A stretch of 64,000 nucleotides of DNA from Methylophilaceae bacterium (GTDB lineage Bacteria > Pseudomonadota > Gammaproteobacteria > Burkholderiales > Methylophilaceae), in NCBI GenBank assembly GCA_905339275.1, contig CAJPFK010000018.1:124001-188000 (forward strand), in the 5' to 3' direction. The notes below the pieces were generated by a model. It searched no databases and was not told where the DNA came from. It was given only the letters and a program-made list of their open reading frames with translations. Shown here in pieces: positions 1 through 8,635 of this stretch. The first letter of the stretch is position 1. Each line of letters begins with the position of its first letter. A program made the position numbers and the translations under genes.

Positions 1-926
1 GAGTGGGAATCGAACATGATTGCCGGCGCTCTTGTGGTTTTGCAAAAGCCCGCATCCGCCGGAAATTGCGGATCATTGATCTGATTACCCCAGCAATAGG
101 GCCAGCCGTAATGCTGATTCGGTTCGATTTTATTCAGATGCTCCGGCGGCAGGCTGTCGTCCATCGGGCCATCTTTTGTGGCTGACCGCATATCGGAGCC
201 GTTATTCGTCGCATACATCTCACCCGTCACCGGATGCCAGGCAAACCCCTGGGAATTGCGCAAAGCTCTCGCCCAGGTTGCACCCGGCTTGTGGCGGCCC
301 AGTGTAACGAGTGCACCAGCCGCCAGGCCTGCTTTTGTATAACGCTCGATGGTAGCCCGGGAAGGGTCGGTTTCCAGACAGGCGTTACAACTCGATCCTA
401 TATTCAGATAAAGATGGTTATCCGGGCCGATTTTCAGGGTTTTCATGGTGTGCCCGCCTGTGGCCAGCCCCTTGATCAGCGGGGTTGTTCTTGCCGCAGG
501 CCACCGCCCCTGCGCATTCCGTTCCAGTTTGACGACCCCATCCTGGTTCGCCACCAGTAAATCTCCATCGACGAAAGCCAATCCTTGAGGAGCATTCAGC
601 TTTTCCGCCACGGTAACGATTTCATCAGCAACGCCATCCTTGTTCCGATCGGCCAGCATCAGCACCTTGCCATCCATGCCTGTCGATAAATAGAGATGAC
701 CATCCGGGCCGAATGCCATGAACCTCGGACCACGAAAATAATCACCGCCGGCACCTGCCAGCCTGGCAAATACCTGAAGCTTGAAACCGTCAGGCAGCTT
801 GATGCTGTTTGCCGGATCGGGCGGTGCCGGCTTCACCTCCGCCATATCGGCAAACCCGTGAATTGACACGCCAAGGAAGGTAACAAGAACCATTCTGCCC
901 AGTTTTTTTATTGTCGCATCAAGCAT
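1..926 (-). CDS. PQQ-dependent sugar dehydrogenase (GSDH/sorbosone type), 3' part missing
   Basis: The reading frame opens at the ATG at 926 and stays open to the window edge (308 codons visible), so the C-terminus is missing. The N-terminus has a hydrophobic stretch (about residues 10-25) consistent with a signal peptide. The body shows beta-propeller features of the glucose/sorbosone dehydrogenase family: GPRFMAFGPDGHLYLS, APQGLAFVDGDLLVAN, KIGPDNHLYLNIGSSCNAC, and further on HYGWPYCWG and RAPAIMFDSH. Members oxidise sugars or aldehydes with PQQ in the periplasm, but several have no known substrate. The start lies 21 bases after the FccB stop, so it is probably co-transcribed with fccAB. 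Whether a C-terminal cytochrome c domain follows cannot be seen. Confidence 0.82.
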   Translation of the reverse strand, partial: MLDATIKKLGRMVLVTFLGVSIHGFADMAEVKPAPPDPANSIKLPDGFKLQVFARLAGAGGDYFRGPRFMAFGPDGHLYLSTGMDGKVLMLADRNKDGVADEIVTVAEKLNAPQGLAFVDGDLLVANQDGVVKLERNAQGRWPAARTTPLIKGLATGGHTMKTLKIGPDNHLYLNIGSSCNACLETDPSRATIERYTKAGLAAGALVTLGRHKPGATWARALRNSQGFAWHPVTGEMYATNNGSDMRSATKDGPMDDSLPPEHLNKIEPNQHYGWPYCWGNQINDPQFPADAGFCKTTRAPAIMFDSH

Positions 927-947
927 TCCGAGCCTGTTCAATCCAAT

Positions 948-2228
948 TCAGGTAAGTACGTCAGACCAGATATTTCTTGCCCAATCATAAGCATAATTGC
1001 CTTCCAGTTCGGATGGCCTGTCCGATACGCCTCCGCCCTCGGCGGGAAGCATGATCTTCTTCGCCGTATCATAGCGATAGACGTGCGCCACGTGCATCGC
1101 CATCTTGTCACTGACGAAGCTATAGCAAGTGTTGGCAAATACCGGCACCGGCACCGGGTCTGGCGCCTGCTGGCTTAAAGCCGCCACAATTGCGCTGGCG
1201 CAGACCCTCGCTTGCGAGGTTGCCATATGGGCCGACTTCGGCAAGCCTGCAGAAACCGCATCTCCCACAATGTACGTATCCGGAACGACTTTTGATTCAT
1301 ACGTCAGGAAATCCACTTCGCACCAGCGCCGGTCGACATTGGCCGCCCCCAGCATCTGTGCGATCTTGCCTGCGCGTTGCGGGGGGATCACATTCAATAC
1401 ATCGGCAGTTACCGCGTCGAACTCGGTTTTTACCCATTTCCGGGCAACGTCCACCTCCACTGCGCTGCTGTTCGGGCGGTAATCGACCATGCCCGCATAC
1501 ATCTCCGACCAGACCTTGATGAAAAGGCCTTTCTTGGAAACGATATCGGGGTTGGCATCGAGCACGATGATTTTTGCAGTGGGATTATGCTGCTTCAGGT
1601 AGAAAGCGGCCAGGCAGACGCGCTCGTAAGGTCCGGGGGGGCAACGATACGGCGCTTTCGGAATACTGACGACGAACACGCCGCCTGCCGGCATCGCCTT
1701 GAGCTGCCGGTGCAGATTGACGGTTTGCGGTCCAGCCTTCCAGGCATGGGGAATCTGCCTTTGCGCTTCTTCACTCTGCAACATGGGCAGTTGTTCGTAA
1801 ATAAAATCAATACCTGGCGCAATCACTAATTTGTCGTAGCTTAGCTCTCCACGCTGCATACTGATTTTTTTTGCGGCAGAGTCAACCGAAGTGACGGTGT
1901 CCTGCACCCACTGGATACCATGATGGCGCTTCAATCCATCGTAACTGAAACTGAGATCATCCAGCCCCTTGCTGCCGCCCAGTACGAGATTGCTCAGCGG
2001 GCAGGAAATAAAATACGGATTCGGCTCGATGACAATGGTATCTATCCCGGCGTTACTCCATATGCGCAGATATTTTGCCACGGTGGCGCCCGCATAACCG
2101 CCGCCGATAACGACAACGCAAGGCTTGCTGCCGGCAGGCCTGATGGCAGTGCTACCGCAAGCGCTGAGTGATGCCAGCGCGGGTGCGGCAATTGAGAGTT
2201 TGATGAATGCGCGTCGATTCAAGCTCAT
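948..2228 (-). CDS. fccB: Flavocytochrome c sulfide dehydrogenase flavoprotein subunit
   Basis: The protein has 426 residues, the usual FccB length. It probably oxidises sulfide to sulfur in the periplasm and passes electrons to the cytochrome subunit encoded just upstream. Visible are a Tat-like NRRAFIK motif (residues 4-10), a Rossmann FAD motif IGGGYAG (41-47), the two cysteines that form the redox disulfide near the flavin (C196 in RCPPGPYER and C303 in WCEVDF) and a second FAD motif near YIVGDA. A lipobox-like LSAC ends at C24, so the protein might be a Tat-exported lipoprotein. The ATG at 2228 has an AGGAAA ribosome site. Relatives acting on other sulfur compounds exist, so the sulfide substrate is inferred from the family. 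Confidence 0.88.
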   Translation of the reverse strand: MSLNRRAFIKLSIAAPALASLSACGSTAIRPAGSKPCVVVIGGGYAGATVAKYLRIWSNAGIDTIVIEPNPYFISCPLSNLVLGGSKGLDDLSFSYDGLKRHHGIQWVQDTVTSVDSAAKKISMQRGELSYDKLVIAPGIDFIYEQLPMLQSEEAQRQIPHAWKAGPQTVNLHRQLKAMPAGGVFVVSIPKAPYRCPPGPYERVCLAAFYLKQHNPTAKIIVLDANPDIVSKKGLFIKVWSEMYAGMVDYRPNSSAVEVDVARKWVKTEFDAVTADVLNVIPPQRAGKIAQMLGAANVDRRWCEVDFLTYESKVVPDTYIVGDAVSAGLPKSAHMATSQARVCASAIVAALSQQAPDPVPVPVFANTCYSFVSDKMAMHVAHVYRYDTAKKIMLPAEGGGVSDRPSELEGNYAYDWARNIWSDVLT

Positions 2229-2233
2229 GGCCG

Positions 2234-2596
2234 CTATTTCCTGTTAATTGCAGGTTGCGGCATTTGCGCGCTACGCCGTACTTGCCTGGAGAAATGATCG
2301 GCAAGCTGGACAATCTCTTCTTCAGTCAAACCTCTGGCATGGCGGTACATGACGGTTGAAGCATGCTCGCCTGAGCGAAAAGCCTGCATCCGGCTGATGA
2401 AATACTCGGGATGCAATCCGGCAAGTACTGGCGTGCCGCCGACACTATTTCCGTTTGTGCCATGGCATGCGGCGCAGGAGGCCGCAAGTACTTGCGTATG
2501 TATGCCTGGTGCTGGATAAGCGCTGCCAGCCCATACACTGGCGCATAGCAGCAGGCCGGAAAGGCCTGCCAAAGCGATGGTATGGGCCTTGGTCAT
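2234..2596 (-). CDS. fccA: FccA-like monoheme cytochrome c
   Basis: A small exported class I cytochrome c (120 residues from the ATG at 2596; a TTG three codons upstream also exists). It has a signal peptide (about residues 5-24) and one heme site CAACH (41-45), with a Met in MYRHARGLT as the likely distal ligand. It sits 5 bases before fccB in the same orientation, so it is probably the electron acceptor of FccB. Well-studied FccA proteins can be diheme; this one has a single heme site, as in several sulfur and iron oxidisers. Confidence 0.83.
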   Translation of the reverse strand: MTKAHTIALAGLSGLLLCASVWAGSAYPAPGIHTQVLAASCAACHGTNGNSVGGTPVLAGLHPEYFISRMQAFRSGEHASTVMYRHARGLTEEEIVQLADHFSRQVRRSAQMPQPAINRK

Positions 2597-2626
2597 GGCT
2601 GGCAAGACCTGGATGAGCTTACCTGA

Positions 2627-3115
2627 TTAGAAGCACTTCTCATCCTGGCAACCGTCATCCTTCACTCCAAGATCCATCAACAACTTGACCATCTCGGTCT
2701 TTCCCTCGTCGCGCAATGGGCGCAGGATAGAAACATCGGCACGCATTTTAATGTTGATATCGGCGCCCTTGGCAGCAAGATACTTTACAACATCCGCGTG
2801 GCCGTTCAATGCTGCCAGGTGGAATGCCGTAAGTTTGCTGACAGGGTGCCGGATATTCATATCCGCGCCACGATTGACAAGTTCCTCTACAATTTTCAAT
2901 TGGCCCTTGTTGGCTGCAATTTGCAGCGCAGTCCATGCAAAAAAGAGATCGTTGATGCCGGCCTCACCATTATCCAGGTATTTCTTCACTACTTTTACGT
3001 TATTGTCTTCAATTGCCTGAGTGTACTCCATGGAATGCTCGTCCGTGAGCGCTGCGAATGCAGATAGCGGTAAAACCATTGCCGCGGCCAGAACTAACGC
3101 TTTTATCATTTTCAT
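2627..3115 (-). CDS. Secreted ankyrin-repeat protein
   Basis: The protein has 162 residues from the ATG at 3115, chosen because an AGGAGAG ribosome site lies just upstream and the protein then begins with a clean signal peptide (cleavage after AFA, about residue 21). About three ankyrin repeats follow (61-92, 96-124, 128-155), recognisable by TALQIAANKGQLKIVEELVNRGAD and related segments. The end carries two cysteines (GCQDEKCF) that could pair in the periplasm. Ankyrin repeats bind other proteins; no partner is evident. It lies 34 bases after purL on the same strand. Confidence 0.8.
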   Translation of the reverse strand: MKMIKALVLAAAMVLPLSAFAALTDEHSMEYTQAIEDNNVKVVKKYLDNGEAGINDLFFAWTALQIAANKGQLKIVEELVNRGADMNIRHPVSKLTAFHLAALNGHADVVKYLAAKGADINIKMRADVSILRPLRDEGKTEMVKLLMDLGVKDDGCQDEKCF

Positions 3116-3149
3116 GCTGATCTCTCTCCTGCTTCTTATAATTGAAAAA

Positions 3150-6100
3150 TTAACCGACAAACTTTCTTGCATTTCTGAACATGCGAATCCAGGGCCCATC
3201 TTCACCCCAGCCTTGCGGATGCCATGAGTGCTGCACCGTGCGGAATACCCGCTCGGGATGCGGCATCATAATGGTAAATCGCCCGTCTGTCGTGGTTAAA
3301 CCGGTAATACCTTGCGGCGAGCCATTCGGGTTGAACGGATAAGTTTCCGTTGCCTGGCCGGCATTGTCCACAAACCGCATACTGACCAGTTTGTCCACAA
3401 CCAGCTTTTGGACAGTGGCCGCATCGGAAAATTCCGCATAGCCTTCACCATGTGCCACGGCAATCGGCATGCGGCTGCCTGCCATGCCCGAGAAAAACAG
3501 CGATGGCGATTCCAGTATCTCCACCATGGCAAAACGCGCCTCAAACTGTTCGGATTTGTTGCGCACGAAATGCGGCCAGAGATCGGCGCCGGGAATGATG
3601 CTATGCAGGTTGCTCATCATCTGGCAGCCGTTACAGACGCCCAGCGCAAATGAGTCCTTGCGATCAAAAAAGGCAGAGAACTCATCGCGGGCACGTGCGT
3701 TGAACAGGATGGACTTCGCCCAGCCTTCACCCGCACCAAGCACGTCGCCATAGGAGAAGCCGCCGCAGGCAACAACGCCGATAAAGTCTTTCAGGCGCAC
3801 CCGGCCGCTGATGATGTCGCTCATATGCACATCATATGACTCAAAGCCGGCGCGGTCGAAAGCGGCCGCCATTTCGACCTGCCCATTCACGCCCTGCTCG
3901 CGCAGGATCGCCATTCTTGGTTTTGCGCCGGTTACCAGATACGGCGCCTCGACATGATGTGCAAGATCAAAGCTGAGATGGGCATGCAAACCGGGATCGT
4001 TCACATCCAGAATGCGGTCGTACTCCTGCTGGGCGCAAACCGGGTTGTCGCGCAGTTTTTGCATCTGGTAGGTCGTTTCCGACCACATGCGATGCAGATC
4101 TGCACGCAGTTCGGCAAACACCACCTCACTCTGGCGGCGAATGATGAATCCGTGATTGTTCAGTACAGGCGCCCCTATGATATGCACACAGTTGCCCAGC
4201 ACCTCGCCCAGTGCCAGCCTGATCGACTCGGCTTCGGCTGCAGCAACCTGGATCACCGCCCCCAGCTCCTCATTGAAAAGCACACTCGCGAGGTCCCCGT
4301 ACAGCCCACTGACATCGACATCCAGGCCGCAACGGCCGGCAAATGCCATTTCCGCCAGCGTGACGAACAATCCGCCGTCAGAACGGTCATGGTAAGCAAG
4401 CAATTTGCCGTCCGCATTCAAGTTCTGGATCGCCGCAAAAAATGCCTTGAACTGCTGGGGTTCATCCAGGTCCGGGGCCTGGTTGTCAGTAGCGCCGTAG
4501 ACCTGAGCCAGTGCGGAACCACCCATGCGGTTCATGCCGTTGCCCAAATCAATCAGAATCAGCCTGGTTTCACCCTGGTTGGTAATCAATTGCGGCGTGA
4601 GGGTCTTTCTCGCATCCGGGGTCAGCGCGAAAGCCGACACCACGAGTGAGATCGGGGCAGTGACGGCTTTCTTCTCGCCTCTCTCCTCCCAGACCGTTTT
4701 CATCGACATGGAATCCTTGCCGACCGGAATGCTGATCCCAAGCTGCGGGCATAGCTCCATGCCCACTGCATAGACGGTATCGAACAGCTCGGCATCTTCC
4801 CCGGGATGCCCGGCGGGCGCCATCCAGTTGGCAGAAAGCTTGAGCTCGCTCAGGTTCCCGATGTAACTGGCGGCAATATTCGTAATCGCTTCGCCGATGG
4901 CCATGCGCCCTGACGCAGGCGCATCGATCAGTGCCAGCGGCGCCTTTTCCCCGATGGCAAATACTTCACCGCGGTAAGTGTCGTATCCCGCCAGGGTCAC
5001 CGCCATATCGGCAACCGGCACCTGCCAGGGGCCGACCATCTGGTCGCGGGCGATCAGGCCGGTAACTGTGCGATCGCCGATCGTAATCAGGAAGGTCTTG
5101 TCCGCCACGCCGGGCAATCGCAAAACCCTGGATACCGCATCTTTCAGATCGATTTTTGCAGTATCAAAAGCCTGCAGCCTACGCTCCCGATGCTGCACAT
5201 CGCGCGTCATTTTTGGCGGCTTGCCGAGCAGGACCGACAAATCCATATCGACAGGACTATTGTCGAAGTGACGGTCCTTCACTGTCAGGTGCTGCTCTTC
5301 AGTCGCATGGCCGATCACGGCGAATGGACAGCGCTCACGCTCGCAGATATCTGCAAAGAGCGGCAAATCCTCATGCCCCACCGCCAGCACGTAGCGCTCC
5401 TGCGCTTCATTGCTCCATAGCTCTCGCGGCGACATGCCCGGCTCTTCATTATGTATGCTGCGCAACTCGAACCGCGCCCCCACGCCCGCATCGTTCACCA
5501 GCTCGGGAAAGGCATTGGAGATGCCGCCTGCGCCGACATCGTGGATACTGAGAATCGGATTGGCGTCACCGAGCTGCCAGCACCGGTCGATCACCTCCTG
5601 GGCGCGTCTTTCCAACTCGGGGTTGCCGCGCTGGACCGAATCGAAATCCAGGTTCTCGGTATTGGCGCCGGTATCCATGCTGGAAGCAGCGCCGCCGCCA
5701 AGGCCAATCAACATGGCCGGACCGCCAAGTTGAATCAGCGCCGCGCCGGGAGGAATCGGGTTCTTTCTGGAATGTTTGGCCGAGATGTTGCCGACGCCGC
5801 CTGCCAGCATGATGGGCTTGTGATAACCACGCACCTCGCCTTCCGCTTCAATTTCAAGCGTACGGAAATAACCGGCAATATTGGGACGGCCGAATTCATT
5901 GTTGTAGGCTGCGCCGCCCAATGGGCCGTCGATCATGATCTGCAAGGCGGAAGCGATACGCGAAGGTTTGCCGTAATCCCTTTCCCAAGGCTGCCTGAAG
6001 CCCGGGATATTCAGGTTGGAGACCGAAAAACCGGTCAGACCGGCTTTCGGCTTGGAGCCCGAGCCTGTGGCGCCCTCATCACGAATCTCGCCGCCGGCAC

Positions 6101-7064
6101 CTGTCGCCGCACCCGCAAAAGGAGAAATGGCTGTCGGATGATTATGGGTTTCAACTTTCATGAGGAAGTGTATGTCTTCCTCGACATAGCCGTAGCGGCC
6201 GTCAGCTTGCGGGTAGAAGCGCCTGGTCGATTCCCCGGCGACAATCGAGGCATTGTCCGAGTAAGCCACCACCGTCTTGCCGGGGTTGAGCTTATGCGTA
6301 TTGCGGATCATCGCAAACAGGGAAGCATCCTGCCTGATGCCATCAATCACCCAATCTGCGTTGAAAATCTTGTGCCTGCAATGCTCAGAGTTCGCCTGCG
6401 CGAACATCATGAGTTCGACATCCGTGGGATTGCGCCCCATGCGCCTGAAATTCTCAAGCAGGTAATCGACCTCATCAGGAGACAAGGCCAGCCCCATCCC
6501 GGCATTCGCGGCTTCCAGCGCTTCCTTGCCGCCGGCAAGGATGTCGATGCTGGACATGGGCGCCGGCTCGGCCGTGTGGTAGAGCTGCGCAGCATCAGCC
6601 AGGTCGGCAAATACAGCTTCGGTCATCCGGTCGTGAATGAGCGGCTTCAGTATCTGGATTTCCTCATCATCCAGCACCCGGCCGTCACTGGTCGTAACGT
6701 AATAGGCAACGCCCCGCTCCAGGCGTTTCAGTTCCACCAGTCCGCAATGCCGTGCAATATCGGTGGCCCGGGACGACCAAGGTGAGATGGTCCCCGGACG
6801 AGGAACTACCAGGAAAAGCTCACCGGATGGCGTTTCCTCTTTCAGCTTGGGCCCATAGGCCAGTATTTGCCTCAAGGTACTTTGCTTAGCCTCACCCAGT
6901 TCTGTTTCGGACCAGGAAAAATGCCAGAACTCCGCGTAAAGATGAGTAATGCGCGGCACATCGGCCCTTAGCGCACCAAGTATCTTGTCCAGACGGAATT
7001 GGGAAAGGGCAGCACTTCCGCGCAGGCTTAACAGGTGAGGATATGACATGGGATGACTGGGCAT
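3150..7064 (-). CDS. purL: Phosphoribosylformylglycinamidine synthase (FGAM synthetase)
   Basis: Large single-chain PurL of 1304 residues, the normal proteobacterial length. It converts FGAR, glutamine and ATP to FGAM in purine synthesis in the cytoplasm. The N-terminal and linker domains are followed by the two-fold ATP-binding synthetase core ([30 protein letters not shown]). The C-terminal class I glutaminase has the catalytic cysteine in GVCNGCQMM and the His/Glu pair in [10 protein letters not shown]. An alternative ATG lies five codons in (7049); neither start has a clear Shine-Dalgarno sequence. Continuous open frames on the opposite strand (for example 5451-6785) are shadows of this gene. 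Confidence 0.97.
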   Translation of the reverse strand: MPSHPMSYPHLLSLRGSAALSQFRLDKILGALRADVPRITHLYAEFWHFSWSETELGEAKQSTLRQILAYGPKLKEETPSGELFLVVPRPGTISPWSSRATDIARHCGLVELKRLERGVAYYVTTSDGRVLDDEEIQILKPLIHDRMTEAVFADLADAAQLYHTAEPAPMSSIDILAGGKEALEAANAGMGLALSPDEVDYLLENFRRMGRNPTDVELMMFAQANSEHCRHKIFNADWVIDGIRQDASLFAMIRNTHKLNPGKTVVAYSDNASIVAGESTRRFYPQADGRYGYVEEDIHFLMKVETHNHPTAISPFAGAATGAGGEIRDEGATGSGSKPKAGLTGFSVSNLNIPGFRQPWERDYGKPSRIASALQIMIDGPLGGAAYNNEFGRPNIAGYFRTLEIEAEGEVRGYHKPIMLAGGVGNISAKHSRKNPIPPGAALIQLGGPAMLIGLGGGAASSMDTGANTENLDFDSVQRGNPELERRAQEVIDRCWQLGDANPILSIHDVGAGGISNAFPELVNDAGVGARFELRSIHNEEPGMSPRELWSNEAQERYVLAVGHEDLPLFADICERERCPFAVIGHATEEQHLTVKDRHFDNSPVDMDLSVLLGKPPKMTRDVQHRERRLQAFDTAKIDLKDAVSRVLRLPGVADKTFLITIGDRTVTGLIARDQMVGPWQVPVADMAVTLAGYDTYRGEVFAIGEKAPLALIDAPASGRMAIGEAITNIAASYIGNLSELKLSANWMAPAGHPGEDAELFDTVYAVGMELCPQLGISIPVGKDSMSMKTVWEERGEKKAVTAPISLVVSAFALTPDARKTLTPQLITNQGETRLILIDLGNGMNRMGGSALAQVYGATDNQAPDLDEPQQFKAFFAAIQNLNADGKLLAYHDRSDGGLFVTLAEMAFAGRCGLDVDVSGLYGDLASVLFNEELGAVIQVAAAEAESIRLALGEVLGNCVHIIGAPVLNNHGFIIRRQSEVVFAELRADLHRMWSETTYQMQKLRDNPVCAQQEYDRILDVNDPGLHAHLSFDLAHHVEAPYLVTGAKPRMAILREQGVNGQVEMAAAFDRAGFESYDVHMSDIISGRVRLKDFIGVVACGGFSYGDVLGAGEGWAKSILFNARARDEFSAFFDRKDSFALGVCNGCQMMSNLHSIIPGADLWPHFVRNKSEQFEARFAMVEILESPSLFFSGMAGSRMPIAVAHGEGYAEFSDAATVQKLVVDKLVSMRFVDNAGQATETYPFNPNGSPQGITGLTTTDGRFTIMMPHPERVFRTVQHSWHPQGWGEDGPWIRMFRNARKFVG

Positions 7065-7163
7065 GAAAATCAGCGAGTTGGCAAAATCTGGATTTTACCA
7101 GAAAGCACAAGGCTAGCCCTTGCAAGTTAATTGCTGAAACAATCGGCATCCAGACAACCCGGG

Positions 7164-7190
7164 CAAAAAAAGACCCCCGAAGGGGTCAGG
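7164..7190 (-). terminator. Rho-independent terminator
   Basis: On the minus strand a perfect GACCCC/GGGGTC stem with a TTCG tetraloop is followed by seven T. It ends the transcript of the small secreted protein at 7221-7511 before purL. Confidence 0.88.
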
Positions 7191-7220
7191 CCAAACCGGA
7201 TAGGTCAGTTTATCAATCGC

Positions 7221-7511
7221 TTAATGATGTCCCCGCCCCCAACCTTGTTTGTGTCCATGCCGGTAATCGTGACGAATTCTTGGTTTGTCATAATGATAAT
7301 ACGCTCTGGGTGCGCTGTAATAATGGTGGTAAACCGGCGCTGGCCTGTAATAAACAACCGGGGGCGCATGGTAATAAACTGGCGGTGGCGCGTAGTAATA
7401 GCCTGGTGAACCGATACTGATACTGAAACCCACAGAATCACGGGCATATGCACTGCTTGAGGCACCCAGCACGATGATTGCGGATGCCAGAATGAAACGC
7501 ATGATTTTCAT
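7221..7511 (-). CDS. Small secreted Tyr/His/Pro-rich protein
   Basis: The protein has 96 residues starting at the ATG at 7511, which has an AGGAGAG ribosome site and gives a good signal peptide (cleavage after AYA, residue 23). The mature part is low-complexity, with runs such as YYYAPPPVYYHAPPVVYY and a tail rich in His, Arg and Gly (HGHKQGWGRGHH). Similar short proteins are common in betaproteobacteria but have no known function; the His content would allow metal binding, which is speculation. It has its own terminator. Confidence 0.72.
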   Translation of the reverse strand: MKIMRFILASAIIVLGASSSAYARDSVGFSISIGSPGYYYAPPPVYYHAPPVVYYRPAPVYHHYYSAPRAYYHYDKPRIRHDYRHGHKQGWGRGHH

Positions 7512-7682
7512 GGTTAACTCTCCTGTCAGAAATTTATATCCCCGATAGTTAAAGATAACGCGTGATTTTGAAAGTGGTTGACTCGTAATGACCTGATCTT
7601 TCGACACGGTTCCACCAAAGGAATTCCCGCCGGATCAAATATCTTAAAATACATAAATAAAAACAATAACCTATGAAAGCAC

Positions 7683-8366
7683 CTAATTTGCGACAGCGCC
7701 AAACACCTTTTTCAGCAGACTACTGGCCTGCCCCATCGGGTCTTTTCGTATTGCCTTCTCTTCTGCCGCCATCATCAGATAAACCCCGTCCAGAGCCTTC
7801 TGCGTAACATACTGCTCCAGATTGGCCTGCTCTTTTTTCACCAACCCGTATTTGGCGCCGGTTTCAGCAAATTTGTTGTATTGCTGGGCAAGCTGCACAT
7901 CTTCTGTCGCTTTTTTTACGATAGGCAGGAATTTCTCCGCCATTGGCGCAGATGTCGATTTCCTGAAGTACTGGGTGGCGGCATCATCGCCTCCGGTGAG
8001 AATGTTTTTGGCATCGGTGACGCTCATTTTTTTCACGGAATCGACCAGCAAGGCCCTGGCTTCGGGAACGGCAGCTTCTGCGGCGCGATTCATCCTGAGC
8101 ACCAGGTCATCAGCCTGTTTACTCATGCCGAACATGCGCATGGCTTTTTCAGCCTTTTTCATCGAGTCCGGCAGGGGAATCTTGACCTGCGGGTTCTTGA
8201 AAAACCCATCGACCGCGCCAAGCTTGCCGACGGCTTTACCGGCACCTTGAATCAGCGCTTCCTTCAATCCTGCTGAAGCATCCGCATTACTAAGGTCGTT
8301 CAAGCCCAAGGCATGAGCATGGGTAGCAAAAAAAGCGATGGTCAGCAAACTCAGCAAGCGGCGCAT
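7683..8366 (-). CDS. DUF4197 family exported protein
   Basis: The protein has 227 residues with a signal peptide (MRRLLSLLTIAFFATHAHA) and a helical body matching the DUF4197 family: GLNDLSNADASAGLKEAL near the start, VDGFFKNPQVKIPLP in the middle and LDGVYLMMAAEEKAIRKDP near the end. The family is periplasmic or surface located and of unknown function. The ATG at 8366 follows a GGAG site. It stands alone; the 270-base gap to glgP holds no recognisable element. Confidence 0.8.
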   Translation of the reverse strand: MRRLLSLLTIAFFATHAHALGLNDLSNADASAGLKEALIQGAGKAVGKLGAVDGFFKNPQVKIPLPDSMKKAEKAMRMFGMSKQADDLVLRMNRAAEAAVPEARALLVDSVKKMSVTDAKNILTGGDDAATQYFRKSTSAPMAEKFLPIVKKATEDVQLAQQYNKFAETGAKYGLVKKEQANLEQYVTQKALDGVYLMMAAEEKAIRKDPMGQASSLLKKVFGAVAN

Positions 8367-8635
8367 GACTAACTCCAGAGTTGGGGATCCGATGGCACTA
8401 GTCTACTCAAAGCATAGTGCAATGCAAGTTCCCTTTTATTAAGGTTTGTTAAGAAATCGCCGGTCAGGCGAACGAGCCTGGTCCAGTGCAAGAACGCAGG
8501 ATACGGGACAAGGCTCGATGCGGAAGGCTGGCCTGTACATGCAGGCTAGGTGCAACGGCTGAAGAAGCCAATGCCACGCAGCAATTTTTCCGGGAACCGC
8601 CTGGTTGCTTACAGTATCGGCCAGCTCTTCACGGA

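Noticed and set aside
3116-3205. N-terminal extension of the ankyrin protein into purL
   Set aside because: The 3115 ATG has a ribosome site and creates a proper signal peptide; the longer frame has neither.
5451-6785. A long plus-strand open frame (444 codons) opposite purL
   Set aside because: It mirrors the codon structure of purL, which has complete family motifs on the minus strand; no recognisable motif or ribosome site on the plus strand.
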